Below are positions 10,229 through 18,524 of a stretch of 64,000 bases of DNA, one piece after another. A model generated the notes under the pieces. The model did not search any database, was not told where the DNA came from, and saw only the letters and a list, made by a program, of their open reading frames with translations. The position numbers and the translations under genes are program-made. The DNA comes from Bradyrhizobium sp. CCGE-LA001 (GTDB lineage: Bacteria; Pseudomonadota; Alphaproteobacteria; Rhizobiales; Xanthobacteraceae), in the NCBI RefSeq assembly GCF_000296215.2, contig NZ_CP013949.1:3217501-3281500 (forward strand), read 5' to 3'. Numbering within the stretch: position 1 is the first letter of the stretch; each line of letters opens with the position of its first letter.

Positions 10229-11308
10229 TCAAGCCGCAGCTTTGATGGTAACAGGCGGCTCGCCGGCCCAGGCGCGTGCAATCAAGTCGCGAATGGCATT
10301 CCGGTCGAGCGCGCGCGGATTCCAGTAGGCATTCGTCACGGCAAGATCGGCCGCCTTGTCGATACCGCTTTCGGGCATGCCGACGTCGCGCAGCGCGAGT
10401 TTCGCGCCCAGCCGCTTTGCGAGGTCGAAAAGTCCCTGCGACGCATCGGCCGCGCCGATCGCGCGCGAGATGCGCGCCATCGCATCGGGCACGGCCGGCG
10501 CGTTGTAGGCCAGCGCATGCGGCAGCACGATGGTGTGGGTTTCGGCGTGCGGCAGGTCGAAGGTGCCGCCGAGCGTGTGGCAGAGCTTGTGATGCAGCGC
10601 CATGCCGACCGTACCTAGGCAGACACCGCACAGCCAAGCGCCATACAGCGCTTCGGTGCGGGCCTCGCGGTCGTCGGCCTTGGCCGCGATCGCGGGGAGG
10701 GCGCGCGCGAGCGCGCGGATGCCTTCTTCCGCCATCAGCGACGTGACGGGATTGGTGTCGCGCGCGTAGAGCGCCTCGACCGCATGGGCGATCGCGTTGA
10801 TGCCGGATGTCGCGGCCAGGCTCGGCGGCAGCGTCAGGGTGAGGTCGACATCATAGATCACGGTCTCCGGCAGGATCGCTGCGTCGCGCACCGTGGTCTT
10901 CAGGCCGTTCTCGGTCTGGCCGACGATCGGGGTCATCTCCGAGCCGGCATAGGTGGTGGGAATGCAGAGCTGGTTGACGCCCGTGCGCAAGGCCAATGCC
11001 TTGCCGAGGCCCGTGGTCGATCCGCCGCCGAGCGAGACGACGCAGTCGGCCTCGCACGCCGTCATCGCGGCGAGCGCACGTTCCGTGACCTCGACTGGCG
11101 TGTGCATGGTGGCGCCCGGAAAGATGCCGGCATAGAGCGGACCGAGCGCCGCACCCAGGCTCTTGCCCTGCGCCTCCTGCTGCGGCGTCGTCAGCACCAG
11201 CGCGCGCTTGCCGCCGAGCCGCTCGACTTCGGCCTTTGCGGACGCCAGCGTTCCGCTGCCGAACACGACGCGGCAGGGCAGGTTTTCAAAGGTGAACGAA
11301 CCGATCAT
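10229..11308 (-). CDS. Maleylacetate reductase (iron-containing alcohol dehydrogenase family)
   Basis: A 359-residue group III alcohol dehydrogenase-like enzyme that reduces maleylacetate to 3-oxoadipate with NAD(P)H. The nucleotide-binding motif is V-S-L-G-G-G-S-T-T-G-L-G-K-A near residue 97, with T-T-Y-A-G-S-E-M-T-P following. Putative metal His residues occur in M-A-L-H-H-K-L-C-H-T-L-G-G and D-L-P-H-A-E-T-H-T-I. Length and the ETHTIVLPH segment fit maleylacetate reductases specifically. A much longer open frame continues upstream, but MIGSFTF at 11308 is the real start: it lies just inside the end of the preceding gene with a 4-base overlap. It acts right after the intradiol dioxygenase in the hydroxyquinol pathway. 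Confidence 0.9.
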   Translation of the reverse strand: MIGSFTFENLPCRVVFGSGTLASAKAEVERLGGKRALVLTTPQQEAQGKSLGAALGPLYAGIFPGATMHTPVEVTERALAAMTACEADCVVSLGGGSTTGLGKALALRTGVNQLCIPTTYAGSEMTPIVGQTENGLKTTVRDAAILPETVIYDVDLTLTLPPSLAATSGINAIAHAVEALYARDTNPVTSLMAEEGIRALARALPAIAAKADDREARTEALYGAWLCGVCLGTVGMALHHKLCHTLGGTFDLPHAETHTIVLPHALAYNAPAVPDAMARISRAIGAADASQGLFDLAKRLGAKLALRDVGMPESGIDKAADLAVTNAYWNPRALDRNAIRDLIARAWAGEPPVTIKAAA

Positions 11309-11628
11309 GCGCCGGTCTCTTTGATGGGATAATCGACCTGAAAGCGCCCGATCCGCAAGTCGCCCAGCGCCTCGCGCACGCGCAGATGTTCCGGATGGTT
11401 GGCATAGGCGGTCAGTGCCGCCTGGTCGGTAAATTCGGAAAACAAGACCACGTCGCAGGCGTAGTCGACCGCGCTGACGTCCATGCCGACTTCGATATGG
11501 GTGAGGCCGTCGATCCGGCCCTTGAGGCCCTCGAACAGGGTCTTGACCTTGACCCGGGCGGCGGAGCGCTCCTCGGGGCTCTCCCCGCGCAGCCGCCACA
11601 TCACGATGTGCCTGATCGGGCCCGACAT
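11305..11628 (-). CDS. Dabb (stress-responsive A/B barrel) domain protein
   Basis: A 107-residue single-domain protein of the dimeric alpha-beta barrel (Dabb) family. It has IRHIVMWRL at the start, the conserved G-R-I-D-G-L-T-H-I-E-V-G-M-D middle, D-V-V-L-F-S-E-F-T-D, and Y-A-N-H-P-E-H-L-R-V-R before the C-terminus. Family members include small enzymes and proteins of unknown function in aromatic degradation and polyketide pathways. ATG 11628 has CAGGAA a short distance upstream and is preferred over a start 42 bases earlier. It is the first gene of the minus-strand catabolic operon and overlaps the reductase gene by 4 bases. The reaction is unknown; a ring-isomerising or lactone-handling role is only a guess. 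Confidence 0.8.
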   Translation of the reverse strand: MSGPIRHIVMWRLRGESPEERSAARVKVKTLFEGLKGRIDGLTHIEVGMDVSAVDYACDVVLFSEFTDQAALTAYANHPEHLRVREALGDLRIGRFQVDYPIKETGA

Positions 11629-11735
11629 TTCCTGATTTCCTCGCCTGCGATTGTGCTTTGTTGGCGCCATTTTGCCTTGCAGAAAGCGGAAATAAAGGTC
11701 AAAATTTGTAAGTCTCTTTTCCTAAATTCGCAAAA
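11629..11735. promoter_or_regulatory. Divergent promoter region, LysR gene / catabolic operon
   Basis: This 107-base AT-rich gap separates the divergent Dabb-led operon and the LysR regulator gene. It contains TTTGTAA (about 11705) and ATTCGCAAA (about 11726), partly symmetrical blocks that could be LysR half-sites. LysR regulators usually bind such shared regions and control both directions. No single promoter could be fixed with confidence. Confidence 0.5.
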
Positions 11736-12659
11736 ATGGACCGGCTGCTCCAACTCGAGGTCTTCTCCAAAACCGCTGAACTCGGCAGTCTTTCCAAGGC
11801 TGCCGAAATGCTGCGGATGTCGAACGCGGCCGCGAGCCGACACCTCAGTGCGCTGGAGGAGCGGCTTGCGGTGCGGTTGATCGAGCGCAACACGCGCCGG
11901 CAATGGCTGACCGAAGCAGGACAGGAATTGCTGCAGCGCTGCAGCACGCTCCTGAACGAGCTCGCCGAAGCCGAGGACGCCGTCTCCGACCGCGCGCTGT
12001 CGCCGAAGGGCATGCTGCGCGTGACGAGCTCGCTGTCCTTCGCGATGATCTATCTCGCGCCGATGCTGCCCGCCTTCCGCGCGCTCTATCCTGATCTCAG
12101 CGTGCAGATCATCAGCGCGAACCGCTATCTGGACTTCATCGAGGCCGGCATCGACGTCGCGATCCGCACAAGGGAGCACGAGCCGGATTCAAACATCGTT
12201 GTCCGCCGCATCGGCCAGATGCATCGTGTGCTCGCGGCAGCTCCGTCATATCTGGAGAAGCACGGCCGGCCCGAACATCCGGCCGACCTCGCACGCCACA
12301 ACATGCTGATCTACAACCTTGCCAACGATCCTTATTCCTTGCGGCTGAGCAAGGGCAGCACGACGCAGACCATTCGGATCGCGCCGACGCTCGACAGCAA
12401 TGACGGCCAGATCATCTGTGGGGCGGCGCGCGCGGGGCTCGGCATTTTGATCCAGCCGCTGTACATCGTGCAGAGCGATATCGCGGCCGGGCGGCTGGTG
12501 CCCGTCCTGAACGGCTGGGAGCTGCCGCTGCTCACCATGAACATCGCCTATCAAAACCGCGTCAGGCTGCCTGCCAAGATCAGGGTGTTCTCGGACTTCC
12601 TGGTCAGCCACATCCGCGAGCATTCGCAGCCCGGAATCTGGATCGACGCGGCGAAGTGA
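11736..12659 (+). CDS. LysR family transcriptional regulator
   Basis: A 307-residue LysR-type regulator. Residues 1-60 form the winged helix-turn-helix (E-L-G-S-L-S-K-A-A-E-M-L-R-M-S-N-A-A-A-S-R then L-I-E-R-N-T-R). Residues ~90-295 are the effector-binding domain of the periplasmic-binding fold. It is transcribed away from the hydroxyquinol operon, the usual layout for a LysR regulator of an aromatic pathway, so it probably senses a pathway intermediate and activates that operon. The xylulokinase gene starts 12 bases downstream on the same strand, so the two may be cotranscribed. Effector unknown. Confidence 0.92.
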   Translation: MDRLLQLEVFSKTAELGSLSKAAEMLRMSNAAASRHLSALEERLAVRLIERNTRRQWLTEAGQELLQRCSTLLNELAEAEDAVSDRALSPKGMLRVTSSLSFAMIYLAPMLPAFRALYPDLSVQIISANRYLDFIEAGIDVAIRTREHEPDSNIVVRRIGQMHRVLAAAPSYLEKHGRPEHPADLARHNMLIYNLANDPYSLRLSKGSTTQTIRIAPTLDSNDGQIICGAARAGLGILIQPLYIVQSDIAAGRLVPVLNGWELPLLTMNIAYQNRVRLPAKIRVFSDFLVSHIREHSQPGIWIDAAK

Positions 12660-12671
12660 GCGGGAGGATCC

Positions 12672-14117
12672 ATGTATCTCGGCATCGATCTCGGCACCTC
12701 TGCGGTCAAGACCATTCTCGTCGACGATGCCCAGCGCGTGATTGCAAGCGAGAGCCGGCCGATCGCGACCGTCTCGCCGCAATCGGGCTATTACGAGCAG
12801 GACCCCGCGCAGTGGATCGATGCGACCTTTGCCACGCTGGATGCCCTGAAGGCGTCGCATGCCGGCGCGCTGGCTTCAGTCAAAGGCATCGGGCTGTCCG
12901 GCCAGATGCATGGCGCCACGCTGCTTGATGCGAGCCTGAGGCCGTTGCGGCCCTGCATTCTCTGGAACGACGGACGCTCCGCTGCCGAGTGCCGCGTCCT
13001 GGAGCAGCGGTGGCCCGCCTTGCGGGCGACGACGGGCAACAAGGCGATGCCGGGCTTCACCGCGCCGAAGCTGTTGTGGATCGCAGCGCACGAGCCTGAG
13101 ATATTTGCGGCGACGAAGCTCGTTCTGTTGCCTAAGGCTTATCTGCGCCTGGTGCTATCAGGCGAAGTCATCGAGGACGTCTCCGATGCATCGGGCTCGC
13201 TCTGGCTCGACGCGGCGCGCCGGGACTGGTCGGACGCGGCACTGGCGGCGACCGGCCTGTCGCGTGATCACATGCCTCGTCTGGTCGAGGGATGTGCGCC
13301 CGCAACGACATTGCGCAGCGAGCTCGCGCGGCGCTGGGGCATGACCGGAGAGCCAGTGATCGCGGGCGGCGCCGGCGACAATCCGGCGGGCGCCGTCGGC
13401 ATCGGTGCGATCCGGCCGGGAGCTGCGTTCGTGTCGCTGGGAACCTCAGGCGCCATCATGGCACCGACCAACGCGATCGCCGCCAACCCGGACCGCGCGG
13501 TGCACACCTTCTGCCACGCCATTCCCGGCATGTGGATTCAGGCCGGCGCGATCCTCTCGGCGGCCTCGTGCCTCGCCTGGGCCGCGCGTCTGTTCGGCAT
13601 CAGCGAGGCCGAACTGCTGGCGCCGCTTGGATCGCGTCCGCACGGACCGTCGCCCGTGAGCTTCCTGCCTTATCTCGCCGGTGAGCGCACCCCGCACGAC
13701 GATCCCGACGTGCGCGGCATGCTCGACGGCTTGAGCCATGGCACAGATCGCGCGGCGATCGTGCAGGCGGTCCTCGAGGGCGTTGCTTTCGCGCTCGCGG
13801 ATTGCCGCGATGCGCTCGCGGATGCCGGTATTGCGATTACGGAAGCTGACGTCATCGGCGGTGGTTCGCGGTCTCGGTTCTGGCTCGCAGTGCTGGCGAA
13901 CGTGCTGAATGTTCGGATCCATCGCTTCGCCGGAGGTGAAACTGGCGCGGCGTTCGGTGCGGCGAGATTGGGGCGGCTTGCTGTCACCGGTGAGGCGATC
14001 ACGGCCGTGTGCACACGACCGCAGCGCATCGAGTCGTTCGAACCTGACACTGGGCTGACCGATGCCTATGCCGAGCGGCTTCCCGCATGGCGCGAACTGT
14101 ATCGGCCGCGCCACTAG
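12672..14117 (+). CDS. xylB: Xylulokinase
   Basis: A 481-residue FGGY-family carbohydrate kinase of normal XylB length. The N-terminus has MYLGIDLGTSAVKTILVD (phosphate 1 motif), then G-L-S-G-Q-M-H-G-A-T near residue 78, a motif characteristic of xylulokinases, and I-L-W-N-D-G-R. The second ATPase domain shows G-G-A-G-D-N-P-A-G-A-V, G-T-S-G-A-I and G-G-G-S-R-S-R-F-W. It phosphorylates D-xylulose to xylulose 5-phosphate, linking pentose or pentitol uptake to the pentose phosphate pathway. The sugar importer downstream is a plausible partner. No isomerase or pentitol dehydrogenase is seen in the window, so the true substrate could be another ketose. Confidence 0.88.
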   Translation: MYLGIDLGTSAVKTILVDDAQRVIASESRPIATVSPQSGYYEQDPAQWIDATFATLDALKASHAGALASVKGIGLSGQMHGATLLDASLRPLRPCILWNDGRSAAECRVLEQRWPALRATTGNKAMPGFTAPKLLWIAAHEPEIFAATKLVLLPKAYLRLVLSGEVIEDVSDASGSLWLDAARRDWSDAALAATGLSRDHMPRLVEGCAPATTLRSELARRWGMTGEPVIAGGAGDNPAGAVGIGAIRPGAAFVSLGTSGAIMAPTNAIAANPDRAVHTFCHAIPGMWIQAGAILSAASCLAWAARLFGISEAELLAPLGSRPHGPSPVSFLPYLAGERTPHDDPDVRGMLDGLSHGTDRAAIVQAVLEGVAFALADCRDALADAGIAITEADVIGGGSRSRFWLAVLANVLNVRIHRFAGGETGAAFGAARLGRLAVTGEAITAVCTRPQRIESFEPDTGLTDAYAERLPAWRELYRPRH

Positions 14118-14247
14118 CATCGCCCCGATGTTGCATTCCCGTGTGTTCGGTATTGCCCTGTGCCGCCGCCTTTTGTTTAATGCGTGAGCCGCGCTGACAC
14201 GAAGATCGAGACGCGGGTGGGAAACGCATTGTGCGCCGGGAGGCACG

Positions 14248-15771
14248 ATGAACGATCCGATCCTCGAGATGCGTGGGGTCTCAAAGTCCTTCTTCGGCAT
14301 CAAGGCGCTGCGCTCAGTCGATCTCACAGTCTATGCCGGCGAAATCCATGCCTTGATGGGTGAGAACGGCGCCGGCAAATCGACGCTGATGAAGATCCTG
14401 TCCGGCGCCTACAGGCCTGATCCCGGCGGCGAGATCCGCATTGAGGGCAGGGTGGCGCGGATCGAAGGGCCGCTCGGCGGGCGCGCCGCCGGGATCTCCA
14501 TCATCTACCAGGAACTGTCGCTGGCTCCCAATCTCAGCGTAGCCGAGAATATTTACCTGGGACGGGAGATGTCGCGATCAGGTTTTCTGGCGCGCGGCGC
14601 CATGCGCGAGGGTGTCGGCCCGATCCTGAAGCGGCTGGGCGCAGACTTCCTGCCATCGACGCTGGTGGCGCATCTTTCCATGGGCCAGCGGCAACTGGTC
14701 GAGATCGCGCGTGCGCTGCACGCGAGATCGAAGATCCTGATCATGGACGAGCCGACCACCTCGTTGTCGGCCGCGGAAAGCGAGCGGCTGTTCACGCTGA
14801 TCCGCCAGCTCCGCTCCGAGGGACTGGCCATCATCTACATCTCGCATCGCATGGATGAGGTCTACGCGCTCGGCGACCGTGTCACCGTGCTGCGCGACGG
14901 CCGGCTGGTCGGCTCGCTCGACAAGCCCGACATCCGCGCCGACACCATCGTGCGGCTGATGGTCGGGCGTGATGTCTCATCGTTCTACAAGAAGGATCAC
15001 GATCCGGAGGCGGGGCGGGGGCATCCCGTGCTCGCGGCGGTCGACATCGCCGATGGCCAGCGCGTCAAGGGTTGCTCGCTTACCGTGCATGCAGGTGAGG
15101 TGGTGGGTCTCGCCGGCCTGATCGGCGCCGGCCGCACCGAGCTTGCGCATCTCGTCATCGGCGCTACGCCGCGAACGTCAGGCCATCTCGAACTCGAGGG
15201 GTGTCCGATCGACATCCGTAGCCCCGGTGCGGCACTCGAGGCCGGCATCGCCTATCTGACCGAGGACAGGAAGGCGCTCGGCCTGTTTCTCGACATGTCA
15301 TGTCTGGACAACATCAATCTGGCCGTGCTCGCGCGCGATGCGAAGCTCGGCTGGTTCCTGGACCGCGACAAGGCGCGCGAGCGGGCCGACCGGGCGTTCG
15401 CGGGGCTCAGCATCCGCGCTGCCAATATCGGCGTCCCCGCCGGTGGACTGTCCGGCGGCAACCAGCAGAAGGTGCTGTTGTCGCGGCTCCTCGCCATCGG
15501 GCCGAAGGTCCTGATCCTCGACGAGCCAACGCGCGGCGTCGACGTCGGCGCCAAGTCCGAGATCTATTCGATCATCGACAATCTGGCCAAGGCTGGCACC
15601 GCGATCCTCGTGATCTCGTCCGATCTGCCCGAGATCATCGGCATATGCGACCGCGTCCTCGTGATGCGTGCCGGGCACATCGCCGGTGAGGTGACGCGCG
15701 GCTCCAATGCGCCCCTGACACAAGAAGAAATCATGGCGCTTGCCACCGGGATGGAGCAACTCGATGCCTGA
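14248..15771 (+). CDS. CUT2-type sugar ABC transporter ATP-binding protein
   Basis: A 507-residue tandem ABC ATPase (RbsA/XylG type). NBD1 has GENGAGKST, LSMGQRQLVEIARAL and ILIMDEPTTSLS. NBD2 has the degenerate Walker A GLIGAGRTE, LSGGNQQKVLLS and LILDEPTRGVDVGAKSE. Its ATG is preceded by GGGAGGCACG, a strong ribosome site. It energises sugar import with the permease and binding protein that follow. A 130-base gap without an obvious gene or terminator separates it from xylB, so it could belong to the same transcript or have its own promoter. Confidence 0.93.
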   Translation: MNDPILEMRGVSKSFFGIKALRSVDLTVYAGEIHALMGENGAGKSTLMKILSGAYRPDPGGEIRIEGRVARIEGPLGGRAAGISIIYQELSLAPNLSVAENIYLGREMSRSGFLARGAMREGVGPILKRLGADFLPSTLVAHLSMGQRQLVEIARALHARSKILIMDEPTTSLSAAESERLFTLIRQLRSEGLAIIYISHRMDEVYALGDRVTVLRDGRLVGSLDKPDIRADTIVRLMVGRDVSSFYKKDHDPEAGRGHPVLAAVDIADGQRVKGCSLTVHAGEVVGLAGLIGAGRTELAHLVIGATPRTSGHLELEGCPIDIRSPGAALEAGIAYLTEDRKALGLFLDMSCLDNINLAVLARDAKLGWFLDRDKARERADRAFAGLSIRAANIGVPAGGLSGGNQQKVLLSRLLAIGPKVLILDEPTRGVDVGAKSEIYSIIDNLAKAGTAILVISSDLPEIIGICDRVLVMRAGHIAGEVTRGSNAPLTQEEIMALATGMEQLDA

Positions 15772-16801
15772 GAATGGTGCTTCGGAGGTCCAGCCCGCCC
15801 CGACGACGAATGGTGCTGCCGCCGAGACAAGGCGCCAGCGGGTGAGGGTGCTGATCAGCGCGCTCGGCATGCTGCCGGTGCTGCTGATCCTCTGCATCGG
15901 CTTCCACCTGTTGTCCGAGGGACGCTTCTTCACCGGACAAAATCTCGGCATCGTGTTGCAGCAGGCCGCGGTGAACACCGTGCTCGCCGCAGGGATGACC
16001 TTCGTCATCCTCACCGGCGGCATCGACCTCTCGGTCGGCTCGATCCTGGCGGCCTCCGCGATGGCGGGGTTGACGCTGTCCAAGCTGCCGGAGCTCGGGA
16101 TGCTGTGGCTGCCAGCGGCGCTGCTGACCGGCCTCGGCTTCGGGATCGTCAATGGCGCGCTGATTGCGCTGCTCCGCCTGCCGCCTTTCATCGTCACGCT
16201 CGGCTCTCTCACGGCGGTTCGCGGTCTGGCGCGGCTGCTCGGGGCGGACACCACCGTGTTCAATCCATCCATTCCCTACGCCTTCATCGGCAACGGCTCG
16301 CTGACGCTCATCCCCGGCGTCGCCTCGATCCCGTGGCTCTCAGTGATCGCCTTGCTGGTCATCCTGGTCTCGTGGCTGGTGCTGCGCCGGACCGTGCTCG
16401 GTGTGCATATCTATGCAGTGGGCGGCAATGAAAGCGCGGCGCGGCTTGCCGGCATCAAGGTCTGGGCGGTGCTGATCTTCGTCTACGGCATCTCCGGACT
16501 TTTCGCCGGGCTCGGCGCCGCCATGCAGGCGGCGCGGCTCTACGCGGCCAACGGCCTCCAGCTCGGTCAGTCCTATGAGCTCGACGCGATCACCGCCGTG
16601 ATCCTCGGCGGCACCTCCTTCGTCGGCGGCATCGGCTCGATCTGGGGCACGCTGGTCGGCGCGCTCATCATCGCCGTGCTCTCGAACGGCCTCATCCTCA
16701 TCGGTGTCTCCGACATCTGGCAATATGTGATCAAGGGCCTGGTGATCATCGGTGCCGTTGCGCTGGACCGCTACCGGCTGCAAGGCTCCGCCAGAACCTA
16801 A
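15764..16801 (+). CDS. CUT2-type sugar ABC transporter permease
   Basis: A 345-residue inner-membrane permease of the RbsC/XylH family with about 9-10 hydrophobic segments. Signature T-G-G-I-D-L-S-V-G-S lies near residue 90, and the coupling loop A-V-G-G-N-E-S-A-A-R-L-A-G-I near residue 220. ATG 15764 overlaps the ATPase stop by 8 bases, and an earlier TTG at 15740 is less likely. The last six codons, including the TAA stop, form the first copy of an 18-base tandem repeat (see repeat entry). Unlike the first importer in the window, only one permease gene is present. Confidence 0.92.
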   Translation: MPENGASEVQPAPTTNGAAAETRRQRVRVLISALGMLPVLLILCIGFHLLSEGRFFTGQNLGIVLQQAAVNTVLAAGMTFVILTGGIDLSVGSILAASAMAGLTLSKLPELGMLWLPAALLTGLGFGIVNGALIALLRLPPFIVTLGSLTAVRGLARLLGADTTVFNPSIPYAFIGNGSLTLIPGVASIPWLSVIALLVILVSWLVLRRTVLGVHIYAVGGNESAARLAGIKVWAVLIFVYGISGLFAGLGAAMQAARLYAANGLQLGQSYELDAITAVILGGTSFVGGIGSIWGTLVGALIIAVLSNGLILIGVSDIWQYVIKGLVIIGAVALDRYRLQGSART

Positions 16802-16837
16802 GGCTCCGCCAGAACCTGAGGTTCCGCCAGAACCTGA
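16784..16837 (+). repeat. Three tandem 18-bp repeats spanning the permease stop codon
   Basis: Three head-to-tail copies of GGCTCCGCCAGAACCTAA occupy 16784-16801, 16802-16819 and 16820-16837. Copies 2 and 3 end in TGA, and copy 3 has GGTTCC at its start. The unit length is a multiple of three, so each copy would read G-S-A-R-T-stop in the permease frame and provides a backup stop. Copy 3 can also fold into a 5-bp stem (GGTTC/GAACC) with a 5-base loop. It lies in the message between permease and binding protein. Confidence 0.9.
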
Positions 16838-16903
16838 TGCGAAGTTCCGTTGCGGCAACTGGTCTGCCGCGCCGGGGACGAAGACAGACCAGGGAGGAAG
16901 TCC

Positions 16904-17851
16904 ATGTTGAAGACGATCATGCTTACCGGCGCCGCCATGGCGCTTGCCCTAAGCACCGCGCCAGCCTTCGCCAAGGAGCTCAAATCGATCGGCGTCTCGT
17001 TGGGATCGATGGGCAACCCGTTCTTCGTCGCGCTGTCGAAGGGCGCCGAGTTCGAGGCCAAGAAGACCAATCCCAATGTGAAGATCACGACCGTCGGCTT
17101 CGAATACGACCTCGGCAAGCAGGTCACCCAGATCGATAATTTCATTGCTGCCGGCGTTGACCTGATCCTGCTCAATCCGGGTGATCCCAAGGCGATCGGG
17201 CCGGCGATCAAGAAGGCGCAGGCAGCGGGCATCGTCGTCGTCGCGGTCGACACTGCGGCCGAAGGCGCCGACGCCACCGTGACCACGAACAACGTCCAGG
17301 CGGGCGAGATCTCCTGCCAGTACATCGTCGACAAACTGGGAGGGAAGGGCGACGTCATCATCGAGAACGGGCCGCAGGTCTCCGCCGTGATCGACCGGGT
17401 CGTCGGCTGCAAGAATGTGCTCTCGAAGAATCCCGGCATCAAGGTGCTGTCCAGCGATCAGGACGGCAAGGGCTCGCGCGAGGGCGGTCTCACCATTGCG
17501 CAGGGCTATCTCACCCGTTTCCCCAAGATCGACGCCATCTTCGCCATCAACGATCCGCAGGCGATCGGCACCGATCTTGCGGCGCGCCAGCAGAACCGCA
17601 CCGGCATCGTCATCACGGCGGTCGACGGCGCGCCCGACATCGAGGCTGCGCTGAAGGATCCGCAATCGCCGCAGATCCAGGCCTCGGCTTCGCAGGATCC
17701 GTTCTTCATGGCGCGGCGGGCCGTTCAGGTCGGTGTCGGCATTCTCAATGGCCAGAAACCGGCCTCGACGGTCGAGCTCCTGCCGTCCAAGCTGGTGACC
17801 AGGGACAACGTCGCCGAGTACAAGGGCTGGACGTCGGATCGTTCTCAGTAA
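16904..17851 (+). CDS. CUT2-type sugar ABC transporter, periplasmic substrate-binding protein
   Basis: A 315-residue periplasmic binding protein (PBP1/ribose-binding fold). A signal peptide spans residues ~1-23 (MLKTIM, hydrophobic core, cleavage after A-F-A). The mature part has SMGNPFFVALSKGAE, the standard first strand and ligand loop, and later V-D-T-A-A-E-G-A-D and I-N-D-P-Q-A-I-G-T-D-L-A. ATG 16904 follows AGGGAGGAAGTCC, a strong ribosome site. The strong site and the upstream repeats/hairpin would suit higher expression than the permease, as is normal for binding proteins. It delivers the ligand, probably a pentose or polyol given xylB, to the membrane complex. Confidence 0.92.
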   Translation: MLKTIMLTGAAMALALSTAPAFAKELKSIGVSLGSMGNPFFVALSKGAEFEAKKTNPNVKITTVGFEYDLGKQVTQIDNFIAAGVDLILLNPGDPKAIGPAIKKAQAAGIVVVAVDTAAEGADATVTTNNVQAGEISCQYIVDKLGGKGDVIIENGPQVSAVIDRVVGCKNVLSKNPGIKVLSSDQDGKGSREGGLTIAQGYLTRFPKIDAIFAINDPQAIGTDLAARQQNRTGIVITAVDGAPDIEAALKDPQSPQIQASASQDPFFMARRAVQVGVGILNGQKPASTVELLPSKLVTRDNVAEYKGWTSDRSQ

Positions 17852-17893
17852 TCGCCGCCACGTAGCGGTCACGCCTAGATGCGCGATGACGGG

Positions 17894-17913
17894 CGGCGTC
17901 TTGATCGACGCCG
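17894..17913 (+). terminator. Stem-loop after the sugar importer operon
   Basis: CGGCGTC (17894-17900) pairs perfectly with GACGCCG (17907-17913) around a 6-base loop, about 40 bases after the binding-protein stop. There is no T-run behind it, so it may protect the 3' end or act as a weak terminator rather than a classic intrinsic one. Confidence 0.35.
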
Positions 17914-18013
17914 TTCGCTAACTCATGTGCGATGATCGGCTATGCGAGCGCCGCCGGCCTGCCTCTTGTGTTAGCTTGGCGCGATCTCGATCGTCGATTC
18001 GGAAGCATAGCTC

Positions 18014-18481
18014 GTGAAGGCAAGAACATCCGGGACCGCGTGGCGGCACGCCAATGTCGGCCGCCTGCTCAACAACGCGGTGCGGCGTTTCGAGGGCCGG
18101 GTGCTCGAATTGATGAGCGAGCGCGGCCACGACGAGACGCGCATCGCACATGTCGGCCTCACGCGCAATCTCGACGTGGAGGGGACGCGGCTCACCGAGC
18201 TCGCCCGCCGCGCCTCCATGAGCAAGCAAGCGATGGGCGAGCTGGTCGACCAATGCGCCGAGCTCGGTCTCGTCGATCGCGTCGCCGATCCGACCGACCG
18301 GCGCGCGCGCATCGTCATGTTCACCCCGGCCGGGCGCAAATGGCTCGATGCATTCCGCGATGCGGTCGACATTGCTGAGCAGGAGATGCGCGCAGAGCTC
18401 GGCAAGGCCACGATGGATGCGATTCTGAAAGGGCTCGCGGTCTACGGCGCGGAGTTCGACACGTTGGATGATGCCGATTAG
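18014..18481 (+). CDS. MarR family transcriptional regulator
   Basis: A 155-residue protein with a MarR winged helix-turn-helix. The DNA-reading part is T-R-L-T-E-L-A-R-R-A-S-M-S-K-Q-A-M-G-E-L-V-D, followed by the wing with D-P-T-D-R-R-A-R-I-V near residues 95-105. The predicted start is GTG 18014. MarR proteins commonly repress genes for aromatic compound degradation or efflux and release DNA on binding a phenolic ligand. The flavoprotein hydroxylase gene starts 43 bases downstream on the same strand, so it is the obvious target. Confidence 0.88.
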   Translation: MKARTSGTAWRHANVGRLLNNAVRRFEGRVLELMSERGHDETRIAHVGLTRNLDVEGTRLTELARRASMSKQAMGELVDQCAELGLVDRVADPTDRRARIVMFTPAGRKWLDAFRDAVDIAEQEMRAELGKATMDAILKGLAVYGAEFDTLDDAD

Positions 18482-18524
18482 TCAGGCGGCTTGACGATTT
18501 CGTCAGGTAACCTTACCATGCACG

